Positions 6,903 to 14,001 of a stretch of 21,092 bases of DNA are shown here, one piece after another (within the stretch, counting starts at the first letter, position 1; each line of letters starts with the position of its first letter). The notes under the pieces were generated by a model, which did no database searches, had not been told where the DNA came from, and was given only the letters and a program-made list of their open reading frames with translations. A program made the position numbers and the translations under genes. Source of the stretch: JAMIFN01 sp035906235. Its GTDB lineage: Bacteria; Pseudomonadota; Gammaproteobacteria; Burkholderiales; Burkholderiaceae_C. The stretch is from the NCBI GenBank assembly GCA_035906235.1, contig JAMIFN010000140.1, positions 1 to 21,092 of the forward strand. Direction: 5' to 3'.

Positions 6903-8555
6903 TCAGTGCATAGCGCAGGCAAAAGTGTCGGCCTGCGCCACGGGCCAATAGTGCTGAAAGACTTCGGGTAGGCTGCGCAAATCTTCTTGCAGCAAATCCA
7001 TAGGGCGTACATGCATCAAAACGCGAGAAAGCAGCTGAACATCTTGACCATTGACACGCCGCACAATGTGGGCGCCCGTGATGTCATTGGGGTGCTGCAA
7101 GCCCGCCGCCTGCACCATTTCTTTCAGGGCTTTGAGGGTTTTGTCGTGGTAGCTGTGTACGCGCTCGGCTTTATCGCCGGGATCTAGGGCGCGCTGGCGT
7201 TGCGGGTCTTGTGTGGCCACGCCCGTGGGGCAGCGGTTGCTGTGGCATTGCAAAGATTGGATACAGCCGAGCGCAAACATAAAACCGCGCGCCGAGTTGC
7301 ACCAGTCTGCGCCCAAAGCCATCATGCGCACGATGTCAAAAGCGCTGATGACCTTGCCCGCACAAGCGATTTTGATGTGGCTGCGCAGCCCCGCGCCGAC
7401 CAAGGTGTTGTGCACCAATTGCAGCCCTTCTTGCAAAGGCACGCCCACATGGTCGGTAAATTCCAGCGGCGCTGCGCCCGTGCCGCCCTCGGCTCCATCC
7501 ACCACAATAAAGTCTGGCGTGATGCCTGTTTTCAGCATGGCTTTGACCATGGCGAACCATTCCCAAGGGTGGCCTATGCAGAGCTTAAACCCCACGGGTT
7601 TGCCGCCCGATAGTTGGCGCAATTGCTGCAAAAAAGCCATCATCTCCAGCGGCGTAGAAAAGGCGCTGTGCGCTGCGGGCGAATGGCAATTTTGCCCCAT
7701 GGGGATATCTCTGGCCTCGGCAATTTCGGGGGTGATTTTGGAGGCGGGCAGCAAACCGCCCTGCCCGGGTTTGGCACCCTGGCTGAGCTTGAGCTCGATC
7801 ATTTTGACCTGCGGGTCTTGCGCTTGGGCGGCAAATTTCTCGGGGTCAAAGCGGCCCTGCCCGTCACGGCAGCCAAAATAGCCCGAGCCTATTTCCCAAA
7901 TCAAATCCCCGCCATGTTCGCGGTGGTAGCGGCTGATGCTGCCCTCGCCCGTATCGTGCGCAAAGCCGCCCGCTTTCGCGCCGGCATTCAGCGCCAGCAC
8001 CGCATTGGCCGAAAGTGCGCCAAAGCTCATGGCCGAAATATTGAAAATGCTGGCGCTATAGGGCTGCTGGCAGGCCGCATTGCCTATGCTCAGGCGGAAA
8101 TCGTGCGAGGCCAAAGCCGTGGGCTGCAACGAATGGTTGATCCATTCATAGCCATCGGCGGCCACATCGAGCTGGGTGCCAAACGGGCGTTTATCCGATT
8201 CGCCCTTGGCGCGCTGATACACCAATGAGCGCTGCGCGCGCGAAAAAGGCGTGCGTTCGTGCTCGTCTTCTAAAAAATACTGCCGGATTTCTGGGCGTAT
8301 GCTTTCCAGCAAAAAGCGGATATGGCCGCTGATGGGGTAGTTGCGCAGCACGGCGTGCTTGCTTTGCAGCAAGTCATGAACGCCAACGGCGACAAAAAAA
8401 CCGCTGAGCAGCAGCGCCCACCAGCCCGAATCAAAGGCCACCGCCGTCAACAGGGCCAATAAAAACACCGCCACGCTGCCCAAAAAGGGCAGAAAGCGCA
8501 GGGGCAAGCTGGCGTTTTGGGGCGGGGCGCTGGGGTAAGAATTTGGGCGGTTCAT
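6903..8555 (-). CDS. Membrane-anchored FMN-binding glutamate-synthase-like protein (GltB2/GltS domain)
   Basis: 550 residues. Residues ~20-60 contain two hydrophobic segments (LGSVAVFLLALLTAVAF and WWALLLSGFFVAVGV) that would anchor the protein. The rest is the alpha/beta barrel of the glutamate-synthase central/FMN domain: NISAMSFGALSANAVLALN, DTGEGSISRYHREHGGDLIWEIGSGYFG, KLSQGAKPGQGGLLP, DGAEGGTGAAPLEFTDHVG and GADWCNSARGFMFALGCIQS. The Cys cluster CHSNRCPTGVATQD (Cys437, Cys442) resembles the Fe-S site of glutamate synthases. There is no N-terminal glutamine amidotransferase domain and no GXGXG C-terminal domain, so it is not a full GOGAT. The true substrate of this family is not well defined. 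The hopJ-like gene ends 48 bases upstream, so the two are probably one operon. Confidence 0.9.
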   Translation of the reverse strand: MNRPNSYPSAPPQNASLPLRFLPFLGSVAVFLLALLTAVAFDSGWWALLLSGFFVAVGVHDLLQSKHAVLRNYPISGHIRFLLESIRPEIRQYFLEDEHERTPFSRAQRSLVYQRAKGESDKRPFGTQLDVAADGYEWINHSLQPTALASHDFRLSIGNAACQQPYSASIFNISAMSFGALSANAVLALNAGAKAGGFAHDTGEGSISRYHREHGGDLIWEIGSGYFGCRDGQGRFDPEKFAAQAQDPQVKMIELKLSQGAKPGQGGLLPASKITPEIAEARDIPMGQNCHSPAAHSAFSTPLEMMAFLQQLRQLSGGKPVGFKLCIGHPWEWFAMVKAMLKTGITPDFIVVDGAEGGTGAAPLEFTDHVGVPLQEGLQLVHNTLVGAGLRSHIKIACAGKVISAFDIVRMMALGADWCNSARGFMFALGCIQSLQCHSNRCPTGVATQDPQRQRALDPGDKAERVHSYHDKTLKALKEMVQAAGLQHPNDITGAHIVRRVNGQDVQLLSRVLMHVRPMDLLQEDLRSLPEVFQHYWPVAQADTFACAMH

Positions 8556-8603
8556 GGCGAGCCATTGTGTCGCCCTAGCCCCTCAGCCATCAAGCAAAAG
8601 CCG

Positions 8604-8969
8604 TTACGCTTGTGCCGTTTTTGCCACTAAAGCCACGCCCGCAAAACGCAGCCCGGCAAAACCATGCTGCATAAAGTTGCGGATATTGGCGTGGTCTTGC
8701 GCCTGCGGCGTGGCCAGTACGGCACGGTAATGTTCGGCAAATAAAGCCAGCGTTTGCGTGGCATCCAAGCCCTCGACTTGTGCAAAGCTAAACACCTTGC
8801 ACGAACCGCTGTTTTGCCCCGCCGCATTGTGCGCCGCATGGGGCGCTTGGCCATTGTCAAAAGCCGTGGGGGTGAAGTCGTAATGGGCGTCGATATGCGC
8901 CAGTACAGCGGCAAAATCGGCGCGCTCTTGTGCCAAAGCACTGAGCAAGTCTTGGGTGGTCGTTTTCAT
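8604..8969 (-). CDS. HopJ-family protein
   Basis: 121 residues from ATG 8969; a TTG two codons upstream is possible. Family-defining segments are HYDFTPTAFDNG, NAAGQNSGSCKVFSFAQVEGL, TLALFAEHYRAVL and DHANIRNFMQHGFAGLRF. The family is named after a Pseudomonas type III effector, but close homologues are widespread chromosomal genes in non-pathogens. No secretion system is visible here, so an effector role should not be assumed. The gene sits directly upstream of the GltB-like flavoprotein gene (48-base gap), suggesting co-transcription. Confidence 0.88.
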   Translation of the reverse strand: MKTTTQDLLSALAQERADFAAVLAHIDAHYDFTPTAFDNGQAPHAAHNAAGQNSGSCKVFSFAQVEGLDATQTLALFAEHYRAVLATPQAQDHANIRNFMQHGFAGLRFAGVALVAKTAQA

Positions 8970-8981
8970 ATACAAAATTCG

Positions 8982-9027
8982 TGTTTTAAGCCGAAAAACC
9001 TGCCTGAGTAGCTATTGTTTTGATAGT
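8982..9027 (-). repeat. Interspersed intergenic repeat, copy 2
   Basis: On the minus strand it reads AATAGCTACTCAGGCAGG followed by TTTTTCGGCTTAAAACAC. It is nearly identical to copy 5 at 17691-17736. It lies just upstream of the hopJ-like start and a few bases from the left flank of the MITE at 9034. Confidence 0.85.
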
Positions 9028-9033
9028 TCTTAA

Positions 9034-9195
9034 GGAAGCTCTACAAAACCTTTTTTGGATGCTGGCGCTTATCCATCAGGATGGGATACGAGGCTGAAAA
9101 ACGAGCCATAGCGGGTGTTCTGGTGAGTTTTTTGAACGAAGTAGCCTGCCTGATGGTGAGATGCCAGCGCCGAAAGGGGGTTTTGCAGAGCTTCC
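9034..9195. mobile_element. 162-bp MITE, copy 1
   Basis: The ends are inverted: GGAAGCTCTACAAAACC on the left and GGTTTTGCAGAGCTTCC on the right, 16 of 17 positions complementary. Imperfect subterminal inverted repeats follow (CTTATCCATCAGG / CCTGATGGTGAG). It is flanked by TTAA (9030-9033) and CTAG (9196-9199), both of the YTAR type that IS5-group elements duplicate. The two differ, so the target duplication has decayed or was not formed by one event. A second 162-bp copy in opposite orientation lies at 20706-20867; about 18 positions differ by eye. It has no credible coding content. Its right edge touches the stop codon of the ketosteroid dehydrogenase-like gene. Confidence 0.85.
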
Positions 9196-10935
9196 CTAGA
9201 CTTCCAAACCCAGCCAGTCGGTGTTTTTCAAAGCCATGGGCTGGCCCACCATATCGGCCACCGCGCGGAAACCAAAAGTCATGGCCGGCCCGATGGTGGA
9301 ACCCGCGCCCGCATAGGCTGGCCCCATGACGGCGGCCGAGGTATTGCCCGTGGCGTACAGGCCCGCTATCGCCTGCCCATCTGCGCCCAGCACGCGGGCG
9401 TGGATATCGGTGACGAGGCCGCCTTTGGTGCCAATATCGCCAGGGAAGAATTTGACGGCGTAGTAGGGCGCAGTCTCGAGCGCGCCCAAATTGGTGTTAG
9501 GCGTGAAGGCGGGGTCGGAGTAGTAGTTGTCAAAGGCGTTATTGCCACGGCCAAAATCTTCGTCCACGCCTGTGCGGGCAAAGCCATTGAAACGCACCAC
9601 GGTTTTTTCTAGCGCCGCAGCGTCTAGGCCAATTTTTTGCGCCAACTCGGCTATCGAGCCCGCTTTGACAAAAAAGCCCTCTTTCAGCTTTTTGGCGACG
9701 ATGGCATCGGGGAAAGATTCGCCCGGCAGCAAAGGGCCTATGGGGTAGCGTTTGCGGAAAGTGGCATCAAACACAAACCAAGCGGGGTCGATCTTGCCGC
9801 CCGCTTGGTGGCTTTTGAACATGTCTTGCTGAAATTCGGGGTAGGGCTGGGATTCATTGGTAAAACGCTCGGCCTTGCCATTGACCACCATGCTGTGCGG
9901 GAAATTGCGCTCCATAAAGACCACGCGGTTTTCGTCTTCGCCCGGCACGCTGATGGATGGCGCGCCCCAGGTTTTGTCCATCAGCGCGGTTTGCGCGCCC
10001 AGTTTTTGCGCCGCCAAAATACCGTCGCCCGTGTTATTGCCTTTGGGCGTGTGCGACCAGCGCGTGTTGGTGGGCTGGGGCAGGTATTGCTCGCGCATTT
10101 GCTGGTTTTGCTCAAAACCCCCTGCGGCCAGCATGACGAAGCGGCTGCGCACGGTGTGGCTTTGCCCATTTTTTTGGTAGGTCACGCCCACCACTTTGCC
10201 ATCTTCGCTGAGCAATTCCGTCATGGGTGCTTGCAATTGCATGGTGATGCTGGTGCTGCGCGCGCGGGCGGCGGTCAGCAGCGCCGCAATCAGGGCCTGG
10301 CCGCCGCTCAAACTGCGGTCACGGCTGGTTTTCAGGCGCCAAGGCAGGTCTAGGTAATAACGCGCCATGATGCCCATCATCATCCACATGCCGCCTTTTT
10401 CGCGCCGCACCACTTTGCCCGCTTCTTTGGCGGTAACGCAGATATGCCCCAGCACCAGCGCGGTTTTATTGCCGTCGCGCATGGTTTTAAGGCCTTCCAA
10501 ACCCAGTTTGCTGGCATCGAATCGTGCCGGGTCCATCGAGCGCCCGCCTTTGATGCTGCCTTCGATTTGCTGGTAGTAATCGGGGTAGAGCGTGAGGCTG
10601 TGGTAGGGCTGACCCACGCCGTCGCGCAGGTATTCCATCATGCTGTTGGCGGCCTCGACATAGGCCAAGATGCGCTCGTCGGGCGAGAGCCCCTTGGCCA
10701 CGCGTTTGACATAGCTGAAGGCGGTTTTCAGATGGTCTTGCACGCCATTGCCCGCTTGGTCGTAATTGCAAGGTATCCACAACACGCCACCCGAATAGGC
10801 CGTGGTGCCACCAAACAGCTCGCTTTTTTCTAAGACCAGCACCCGCAAGCCCGCATCGGCCGCGCGCACAGCCGTCATCAAAGCGCCGCCGCCGCTGCCT
10901 ACCACTACCAAATCGTATTCTTGCGCTGCACTCAT
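9196..10935 (-). CDS. 3-ketosteroid dehydrogenase-like FAD flavoprotein (KstD family)
   Basis: 579 residues, close to the Comamonas/Rhodococcus 3-ketosteroid delta-1-dehydrogenases. The N-terminal FAD Rossmann motif is YDLVVVGSGGGALMTAVRAA (residues 7-26), followed by LEKSELFGGTTAYSGG. Candidate catalytic tyrosines lie in YPDYY (117-121), NESQPY (Tyr365) and APYYAVKF (Tyr491/492), the last followed by GDIGTKGG. The C-terminal FAD segment is GLYATGNTSAAVMGPAYAGAG. These match the layout of delta-1-KSTD, where two N-terminal/central tyrosines and a C-terminal Tyr/Gly pair act on the steroid A ring. A delta-4-(5-alpha) dehydrogenase is the main alternative and cannot be excluded by eye. ATG 10935 has AAGGA upstream. 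The stop codon TAG lies in the CTAG flank of the adjacent MITE. An HsaA-like gene lies 290 bases upstream on the same strand. Confidence 0.85.
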   Translation of the reverse strand: MSAAQEYDLVVVGSGGGALMTAVRAADAGLRVLVLEKSELFGGTTAYSGGVLWIPCNYDQAGNGVQDHLKTAFSYVKRVAKGLSPDERILAYVEAANSMMEYLRDGVGQPYHSLTLYPDYYQQIEGSIKGGRSMDPARFDASKLGLEGLKTMRDGNKTALVLGHICVTAKEAGKVVRREKGGMWMMMGIMARYYLDLPWRLKTSRDRSLSGGQALIAALLTAARARSTSITMQLQAPMTELLSEDGKVVGVTYQKNGQSHTVRSRFVMLAAGGFEQNQQMREQYLPQPTNTRWSHTPKGNNTGDGILAAQKLGAQTALMDKTWGAPSISVPGEDENRVVFMERNFPHSMVVNGKAERFTNESQPYPEFQQDMFKSHQAGGKIDPAWFVFDATFRKRYPIGPLLPGESFPDAIVAKKLKEGFFVKAGSIAELAQKIGLDAAALEKTVVRFNGFARTGVDEDFGRGNNAFDNYYSDPAFTPNTNLGALETAPYYAVKFFPGDIGTKGGLVTDIHARVLGADGQAIAGLYATGNTSAAVMGPAYAGAGSTIGPAMTFGFRAVADMVGQPMALKNTDWLGLEV

Positions 10936-10982
10936 GAGTCTGTCCTTTTCTTAGAAATAAGGCCTGTTTTTAAGGTTGTTTT

Positions 10983-11042
10983 CGGCATATTAGGCCGAAA
11001 AAGCTGCCTGAGCAGCTCACTTTATTTATTATCAAAATCATA
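10983..11042 (-). repeat. Interspersed intergenic repeat, copy 3 (long version)
   Basis: On the minus strand it holds GAGCTGCTCAGGCAGC, then TTTTTCGGCCTAATATGCCG and AAAACAACC. The tail forms a palindrome CGGC..GCCG shared with copy 4 at 13924. It lies in the 290-base gap between the HsaA-like and KstD-like genes. Confidence 0.75.
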
Positions 11043-11045
11043 GCG

Positions 11046-11070
11046 AAATGCCTGCACAAGGCAGGCATTT
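11046..11070. terminator. Hairpin, possible terminator of the HsaA-like gene
   Basis: A perfect 10-bp stem AAATGCCTGC / GCAGGCATTT with a five-base loop. T-runs are short on both sides (TTTT on the plus strand, TTT on the minus), so termination efficiency is uncertain. It lies ~155 bases downstream of the HsaA-like stop (minus strand) and upstream of the KstD-like start, so it could separate the two transcripts. Confidence 0.5.
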
Positions 11071-11071
11071 T

Positions 11072-11225
11072 CACAACGCATTCGTTTCTTCTGTATGGCA
11101 GCGACGCCAGCGAGCAAGATGCAGAGCGAGGCGCACGGAGCGCAGCAACCGCAATGTACGCAAGGTACATGAGGATTGCGAGCACCGCGCAACAAAGCTA
11201 TGCGTTTGCGCAGCTAGTCGATGAC
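11072..11225. other. Structured non-coding stretch between KstD-like and HsaA-like genes
   Basis: No gene is supported here. The stretch is rich in short inverted repeats. At 11150-11180 CGCAAT pairs with ATTGCG around an inner TGTAC-GCAAG-GTACA hairpin. The surrounding sequence is purine-rich, with recurring GCGAG/GAGCGCA words. It resembles an interspersed intergenic element rather than a promoter. I cannot name it. Confidence 0.35.
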
Positions 11226-12419
11226 TTACACAAAGGGGTCTGGATTAGGCAAGCCCAAAGCCACCGCCCCCTGAATGCGCGCGTAATGGTCGGCATTATT
11301 CGCAATGTGCGAACGGCCTACGGTGATGTCGCGGAAGTAACGCGCAATGGCGTTGCCATTCCACGGACCAGCGGCGCCACAGGCGCGCAGCAGCTCGCCC
11401 ACCACATGGTGCGCTTGCTTGGGCACGGCAGAGGCTTGCGAACGCTGCATCAAGCGGCGGTCCAAGTCCATCACTTCACCTTTGGCTGCCGCTTCAATGG
11501 CTTCGCCAAAATTGCGCAGCATCACGGTTTTGGTGGCATCGACCCACATCATGGCTTCAGTTGTAGCCGTTTGTGCATTGGGGTCTTCGGCCGTTTTGCC
11601 GCCGTGTTTGCCCACATGGGTTTTGGCGCTGTCGGTGAACGCGTCAATAGCGCCTTCGACCGCGCCGATGCTGGAGTTAGACACCGCGCGTTGGAAGACT
11701 TGGGCGAAAGGAATTTTGTAGATGTAGTTGCTGTTCTCAGCCATACCTGGGCGGCCGCGCAGGGTCACATCGTTGGTGATTTGCGTGCGGTGTTTGGGCA
11801 CAAAGGCGTCTTCCACTACGACATCGTTAGAGCCCGTGGCGCGCAGGCCAATCACATCCCAGTTTTCTTCGATTTTGTAATCGGTGCGTGGAATCAAGAG
11901 CGTGACATGCTCAAACGCGCCGGGCTTGCCTTCAACAGGCATGACCGAGCCGAGCAAGGCCCATTGGCAGTAGTGACCGCCTGAGTTAAAGCCCCAGCGA
12001 CCTGAAACTTTGTAGCCACCTTCAACGGGGGTGACTTTGGCCACGGGCATATAGCTTGATGAAATCAAAGTGCCGGTGTCTGAGCCCCAAACATCTTGTT
12101 GCGCCGCATCGGGGTAGAGCGCCAATTGCCAAGGATGCACGGCCAGTACGCCGTAAATCCAGGCGGTGGACATATCGCCACGCGCCAAATTCATTTGGAT
12201 GCAAGCGTAAACGCGGGGATCCATTTCAAAACCGCCCCAGCGTTTGGGCTGCATGACGCGGAAAAAACCGGAGTCAGCCATTTCTTGAATGGTTTGTGGG
12301 TCAACCTGACCGGCTTTTTCCTGAGCATAAGAGCGCGCGCGCAGCGCAGGAATCATGGCCGCAGCCTTGTCGATCAGGGCTTGCGCCTCGGGGGTCAACC
12401 AGTCGTTTACATTGCTCAT
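11226..12419 (-). CDS. HsaA-like flavin-dependent monooxygenase, oxygenase component (acyl-CoA dehydrogenase fold)
   Basis: 397 residues with the group D flavin monooxygenase / acyl-CoA dehydrogenase architecture: an N-terminal helical domain (residues 1-~120), a beta domain with SGRWGFNSGGHYCQWALLGS (~155-175), and a C-terminal helical bundle. Segments such as FFRVMQPKRWGGFEMDP, GDMSTAWIYGVLAVHPWQLALYP, NWDVIGLRATGSNDVVVEDAFVP and the terminal RDITVGRSHIANNADHYARIQG match the oxygenase of 3-HSA hydroxylase (HsaA/TesA2) and HpaB/C2-type phenol hydroxylases. It lacks the catalytic Glu context of true acyl-CoA dehydrogenases. Such enzymes need a separate flavin reductase (HsaB-like), which is not in the window. 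ATG 12419 is preceded by AAGGTAG. The KstD-like gene 290 bases downstream supports a steroid role; other phenolic substrates are possible. Confidence 0.82.
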   Translation of the reverse strand: MSNVNDWLTPEAQALIDKAAAMIPALRARSYAQEKAGQVDPQTIQEMADSGFFRVMQPKRWGGFEMDPRVYACIQMNLARGDMSTAWIYGVLAVHPWQLALYPDAAQQDVWGSDTGTLISSSYMPVAKVTPVEGGYKVSGRWGFNSGGHYCQWALLGSVMPVEGKPGAFEHVTLLIPRTDYKIEENWDVIGLRATGSNDVVVEDAFVPKHRTQITNDVTLRGRPGMAENSNYIYKIPFAQVFQRAVSNSSIGAVEGAIDAFTDSAKTHVGKHGGKTAEDPNAQTATTEAMMWVDATKTVMLRNFGEAIEAAAKGEVMDLDRRLMQRSQASAVPKQAHHVVGELLRACGAAGPWNGNAIARYFRDITVGRSHIANNADHYARIQGAVALGLPNPDPFV

Positions 12420-12622
12420 TTATTGCTACCTTTGTCTACCTTGGGGACGCAGCGCCTGCTGCGCAAACAAAAATGGCGCTACTGCCAGCAGCAAGCTCAG
12501 CCGCCGCAGCCACCACGGGGCGCAGTGTAGCGCCGAAATCCTTCGTGTTTTCTTGACCAGAATCGAAAACTCACGATTTTTATAAAGCTTATCGGGCTGG
12601 GTGCGGTGCTGTTTCCACAAAA

Positions 12623-12650
12623 AAACCCGATGCTGGGCAGCATCGGGTTT
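12623..12650 (-). terminator. Rho-independent terminator of the helix-hairpin-helix protein gene
   Basis: A perfect 12-bp stem AAACCCGATGCT / AGCATCGGGTTT with a four-base loop, followed on the minus strand by a run of seven T. It lies 27 bases beyond the stop codon at 12677. The ~200 bases between it and the HsaA-like start (12420-12622) hold no gene that I can support. Confidence 0.92.
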
Positions 12651-12676
12651 GCTTGTACAAAGACCTATTTGGCAGA

Positions 12677-13225
12677 TTAGTTGCCAGTCGCACCTTTTGT
12701 CGCATTTTTGGCATCAGCTTTATCGGCTTTAGCCTTGGCTTTTTCTTCAGCCTTAGCCGCTTTAGCTGCATCTTTTTCAGCTTTTTTGCTTTCTTTGCTG
12801 CTGGCTGCTTTGTCAGCCGCTGGCGCTGCTGCTTTTGCATCTGCTGCAGGTGCGGGAGCCGCTGCAGGCGCGGTCGCCGTATCTGCCTTAACTTTTTTCT
12901 CTTTAGTGGCCTTGTCAGCTTTGGCAGGGGCTGCTTTCTCGGCAATGCCCTCAGTGCCCACGCCATTGACGGTCATGCCATTAGCGGCAAATTTTTTGGC
13001 ATTGGCAGAGCCTACGCCTTTGACGCGGTCGATTAAATCTTGCCAATTTTTGAACTCGCCAGCTTTGCGCGCTTCCAAAATGCGAGCAGAAGTGCCGGGG
13101 CCGATACCTTTAACGGCGTCGAGTTCAGCAGCGTTAGCTTTGTTGGCATCGACTGCAGCCATGCTCGCGGCCATGTACAAGCTCAGCGCCAAAGCTGCAA
13201 ACAGTTTCCACAATTGCTTCAACAT
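12677..13225 (-). CDS. Secreted helix-hairpin-helix (ComEA-like) protein with a Lys/Ala-rich tail
   Basis: 182 residues from ATG 13225, which has a good GGAG ribosome-binding site; a longer upstream frame is not used. Residues 1-~24 form a signal peptide (MLKQLWKLFAALALSLYMAA, cleavage probably after SMA). Residues ~33-83 contain a double helix-hairpin-helix, ELDAVKGIGPGTSARILEAR and DLIDRVKGVGSANAKKF, as in ComEA and related DNA-binding proteins. The remaining ~95 residues are almost entirely Ala, Lys, Asp, Glu and Pro, with repeated KAD/AKA units, resembling histone-H1-like or AlgP-like tails. The fold suggests DNA binding in the periplasm, perhaps DNA uptake or envelope-associated DNA. A competence role is not shown by any neighbour. 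Confidence 0.87.
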   Translation of the reverse strand: MLKQLWKLFAALALSLYMAASMAAVDANKANAAELDAVKGIGPGTSARILEARKAGEFKNWQDLIDRVKGVGSANAKKFAANGMTVNGVGTEGIAEKAAPAKADKATKEKKVKADTATAPAAAPAPAADAKAAAPAADKAASSKESKKAEKDAAKAAKAEEKAKAKADKADAKNATKGATGN

Positions 13226-13337
13226 TTTGTTTTCTCCATAAAAATTTAAAAAGCGCTGCAAACGCACCGCAGTTGCTACGCTAACACAGGAAGAAGGCAC
13301 TGAGCAATTCGCTGTTGCCAAAGTGCGACGATAAACG

Positions 13338-13817
13338 CTACACCCTAGGCGCAGACCAAGCCAGAGCCGTGGTGAATTTGGCACGCTTGCTGGCGAAATA
13401 GGTTTTAACATGCCTGACCTGCAGGTTTTCGCCTAAAAAAGCACCCGCCCAAGCCTGATAGCTGGGCATATCTGCCACATGCAAAACCAATATGAAATCT
13501 GGCCCCGCGCTGGTGCGCCAGCACTGCTGCACAGCGCTGCTGGCACAGGCCGCACGCTCGAATTCATCCAGACACTGGGCAGTTTGCCGCTCTAAACTCA
13601 CCTCCACAATGGCCTGCAAGCCCCAGCCCAGCTCGCGCCCGATTTTGTCGCTGTCCAAAATCGCTACCTCGCGGGCGATCCAGCCTGCAGCTTTGAGCTT
13701 TTGCACGCGGCGCATGCAAGTGGGTGCCGAGCTGTGCACGCGCTCGGCCAGTTCAGCATAGCTGAGGGCGCAGTTTTCCTGCAGAGCTTGCAAAATGCGT
13801 TGATCCAATTCGTCCAT
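13338..13817 (-). CDS. Lrp/AsnC-family transcriptional regulator
   Basis: 159 residues. The N-terminal winged helix is MDELDQRILQALQENCALSYAELAERVHSSAPTCMRRVQKLKAAGWI (residues 1-47), ending in the usual IAREVAILDSDKIG link. Residues ~65-145 form the RAM ligand-binding/oligomerisation domain, including SAGPDFILVLHVADMPSYQAW and VRHVKTYFASKR. The ligand is probably an amino acid, but which one cannot be told. It is transcribed divergently from glmS across a 184-base, AT-rich gap containing an inverted repeat. Such regulators commonly repress their own gene. Confidence 0.93.
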   Translation of the reverse strand: MDELDQRILQALQENCALSYAELAERVHSSAPTCMRRVQKLKAAGWIAREVAILDSDKIGRELGWGLQAIVEVSLERQTAQCLDEFERAACASSAVQQCWRTSAGPDFILVLHVADMPSYQAWAGAFLGENLQVRHVKTYFASKRAKFTTALAWSAPRV

Positions 13818-13818
13818 T

Positions 13819-13887
13819 TATTTCAAAATATCCATAATTTGATGAAATTTATTCAACTCTATCTGAAAACGAAATTTTATTTCATCA
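13819..13887. promoter_or_regulatory. AT-rich regulatory region with TGATGAAAT / ATTTCATCA inverted repeat
   Basis: A perfect 9-bp inverted repeat, TGATGAAAT (13840-13848) and ATTTCATCA (13879-13887), is spaced about 39 bases apart between arm centres. A related ATTTCAAAAT lies at the start codon side. The spacing of several helical turns and the AT-richness fit binding by an Lrp-type oligomer, probably autoregulation of the adjacent Lrp/AsnC gene. This is inference from position and pattern only. Confidence 0.4.
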
Positions 13888-13923
13888 TCAGCAAAAAAAT
13901 GGGAGGTTTATTAAGCCCCTTTT

Positions 13924-13965
13924 CGATAGCATCCTAGGCAGGTTTATCGGCCCATATGCCGAAAA
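13924..13965 (+). repeat. Interspersed intergenic repeat, copy 4 (long version)
   Basis: It contains CGATAGCATCCTAGGCAGG, then TTTATCGGCCCATATGCCG and AAAAACAA. The core is more diverged than in the other copies, but the CGGC-NNNATAT-GCCG palindromic tail is shared with copy 3. It sits in the 5' region of glmS, 37 bases before the start codon, so it is probably within the leader or promoter. Confidence 0.65.
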
Positions 13966-14001
13966 ACAATCTAAAAACAGCTTTATCCTGGAAAAAACCC
14001 T

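Noticed and set aside
9081..9329. 82-residue frame starting inside MITE copy 1
   Set aside because: It crosses the MITE boundary into antisense of the KstD-like gene, and the equivalent frame is not preserved in MITE copy 2.
9637..10353. Open frame on the plus strand inside the KstD-like gene
   Set aside because: It lies wholly antisense to a gene with clear family motifs and has no ribosome-binding site or domain.
13226..13411. 62-residue N-terminal extension of the helix-hairpin-helix protein
   Set aside because: The internal ATG at 13225 has a strong ribosome-binding site and begins a normal signal peptide; the extension overlaps the Lrp/AsnC gene.
13888..14001. Possible glmS ribozyme or riboswitch upstream of glmS
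   Set aside because: The glmS ribozyme is a feature of Firmicutes and allies, and no matching structure is visible; the leader instead holds an interspersed repeat.
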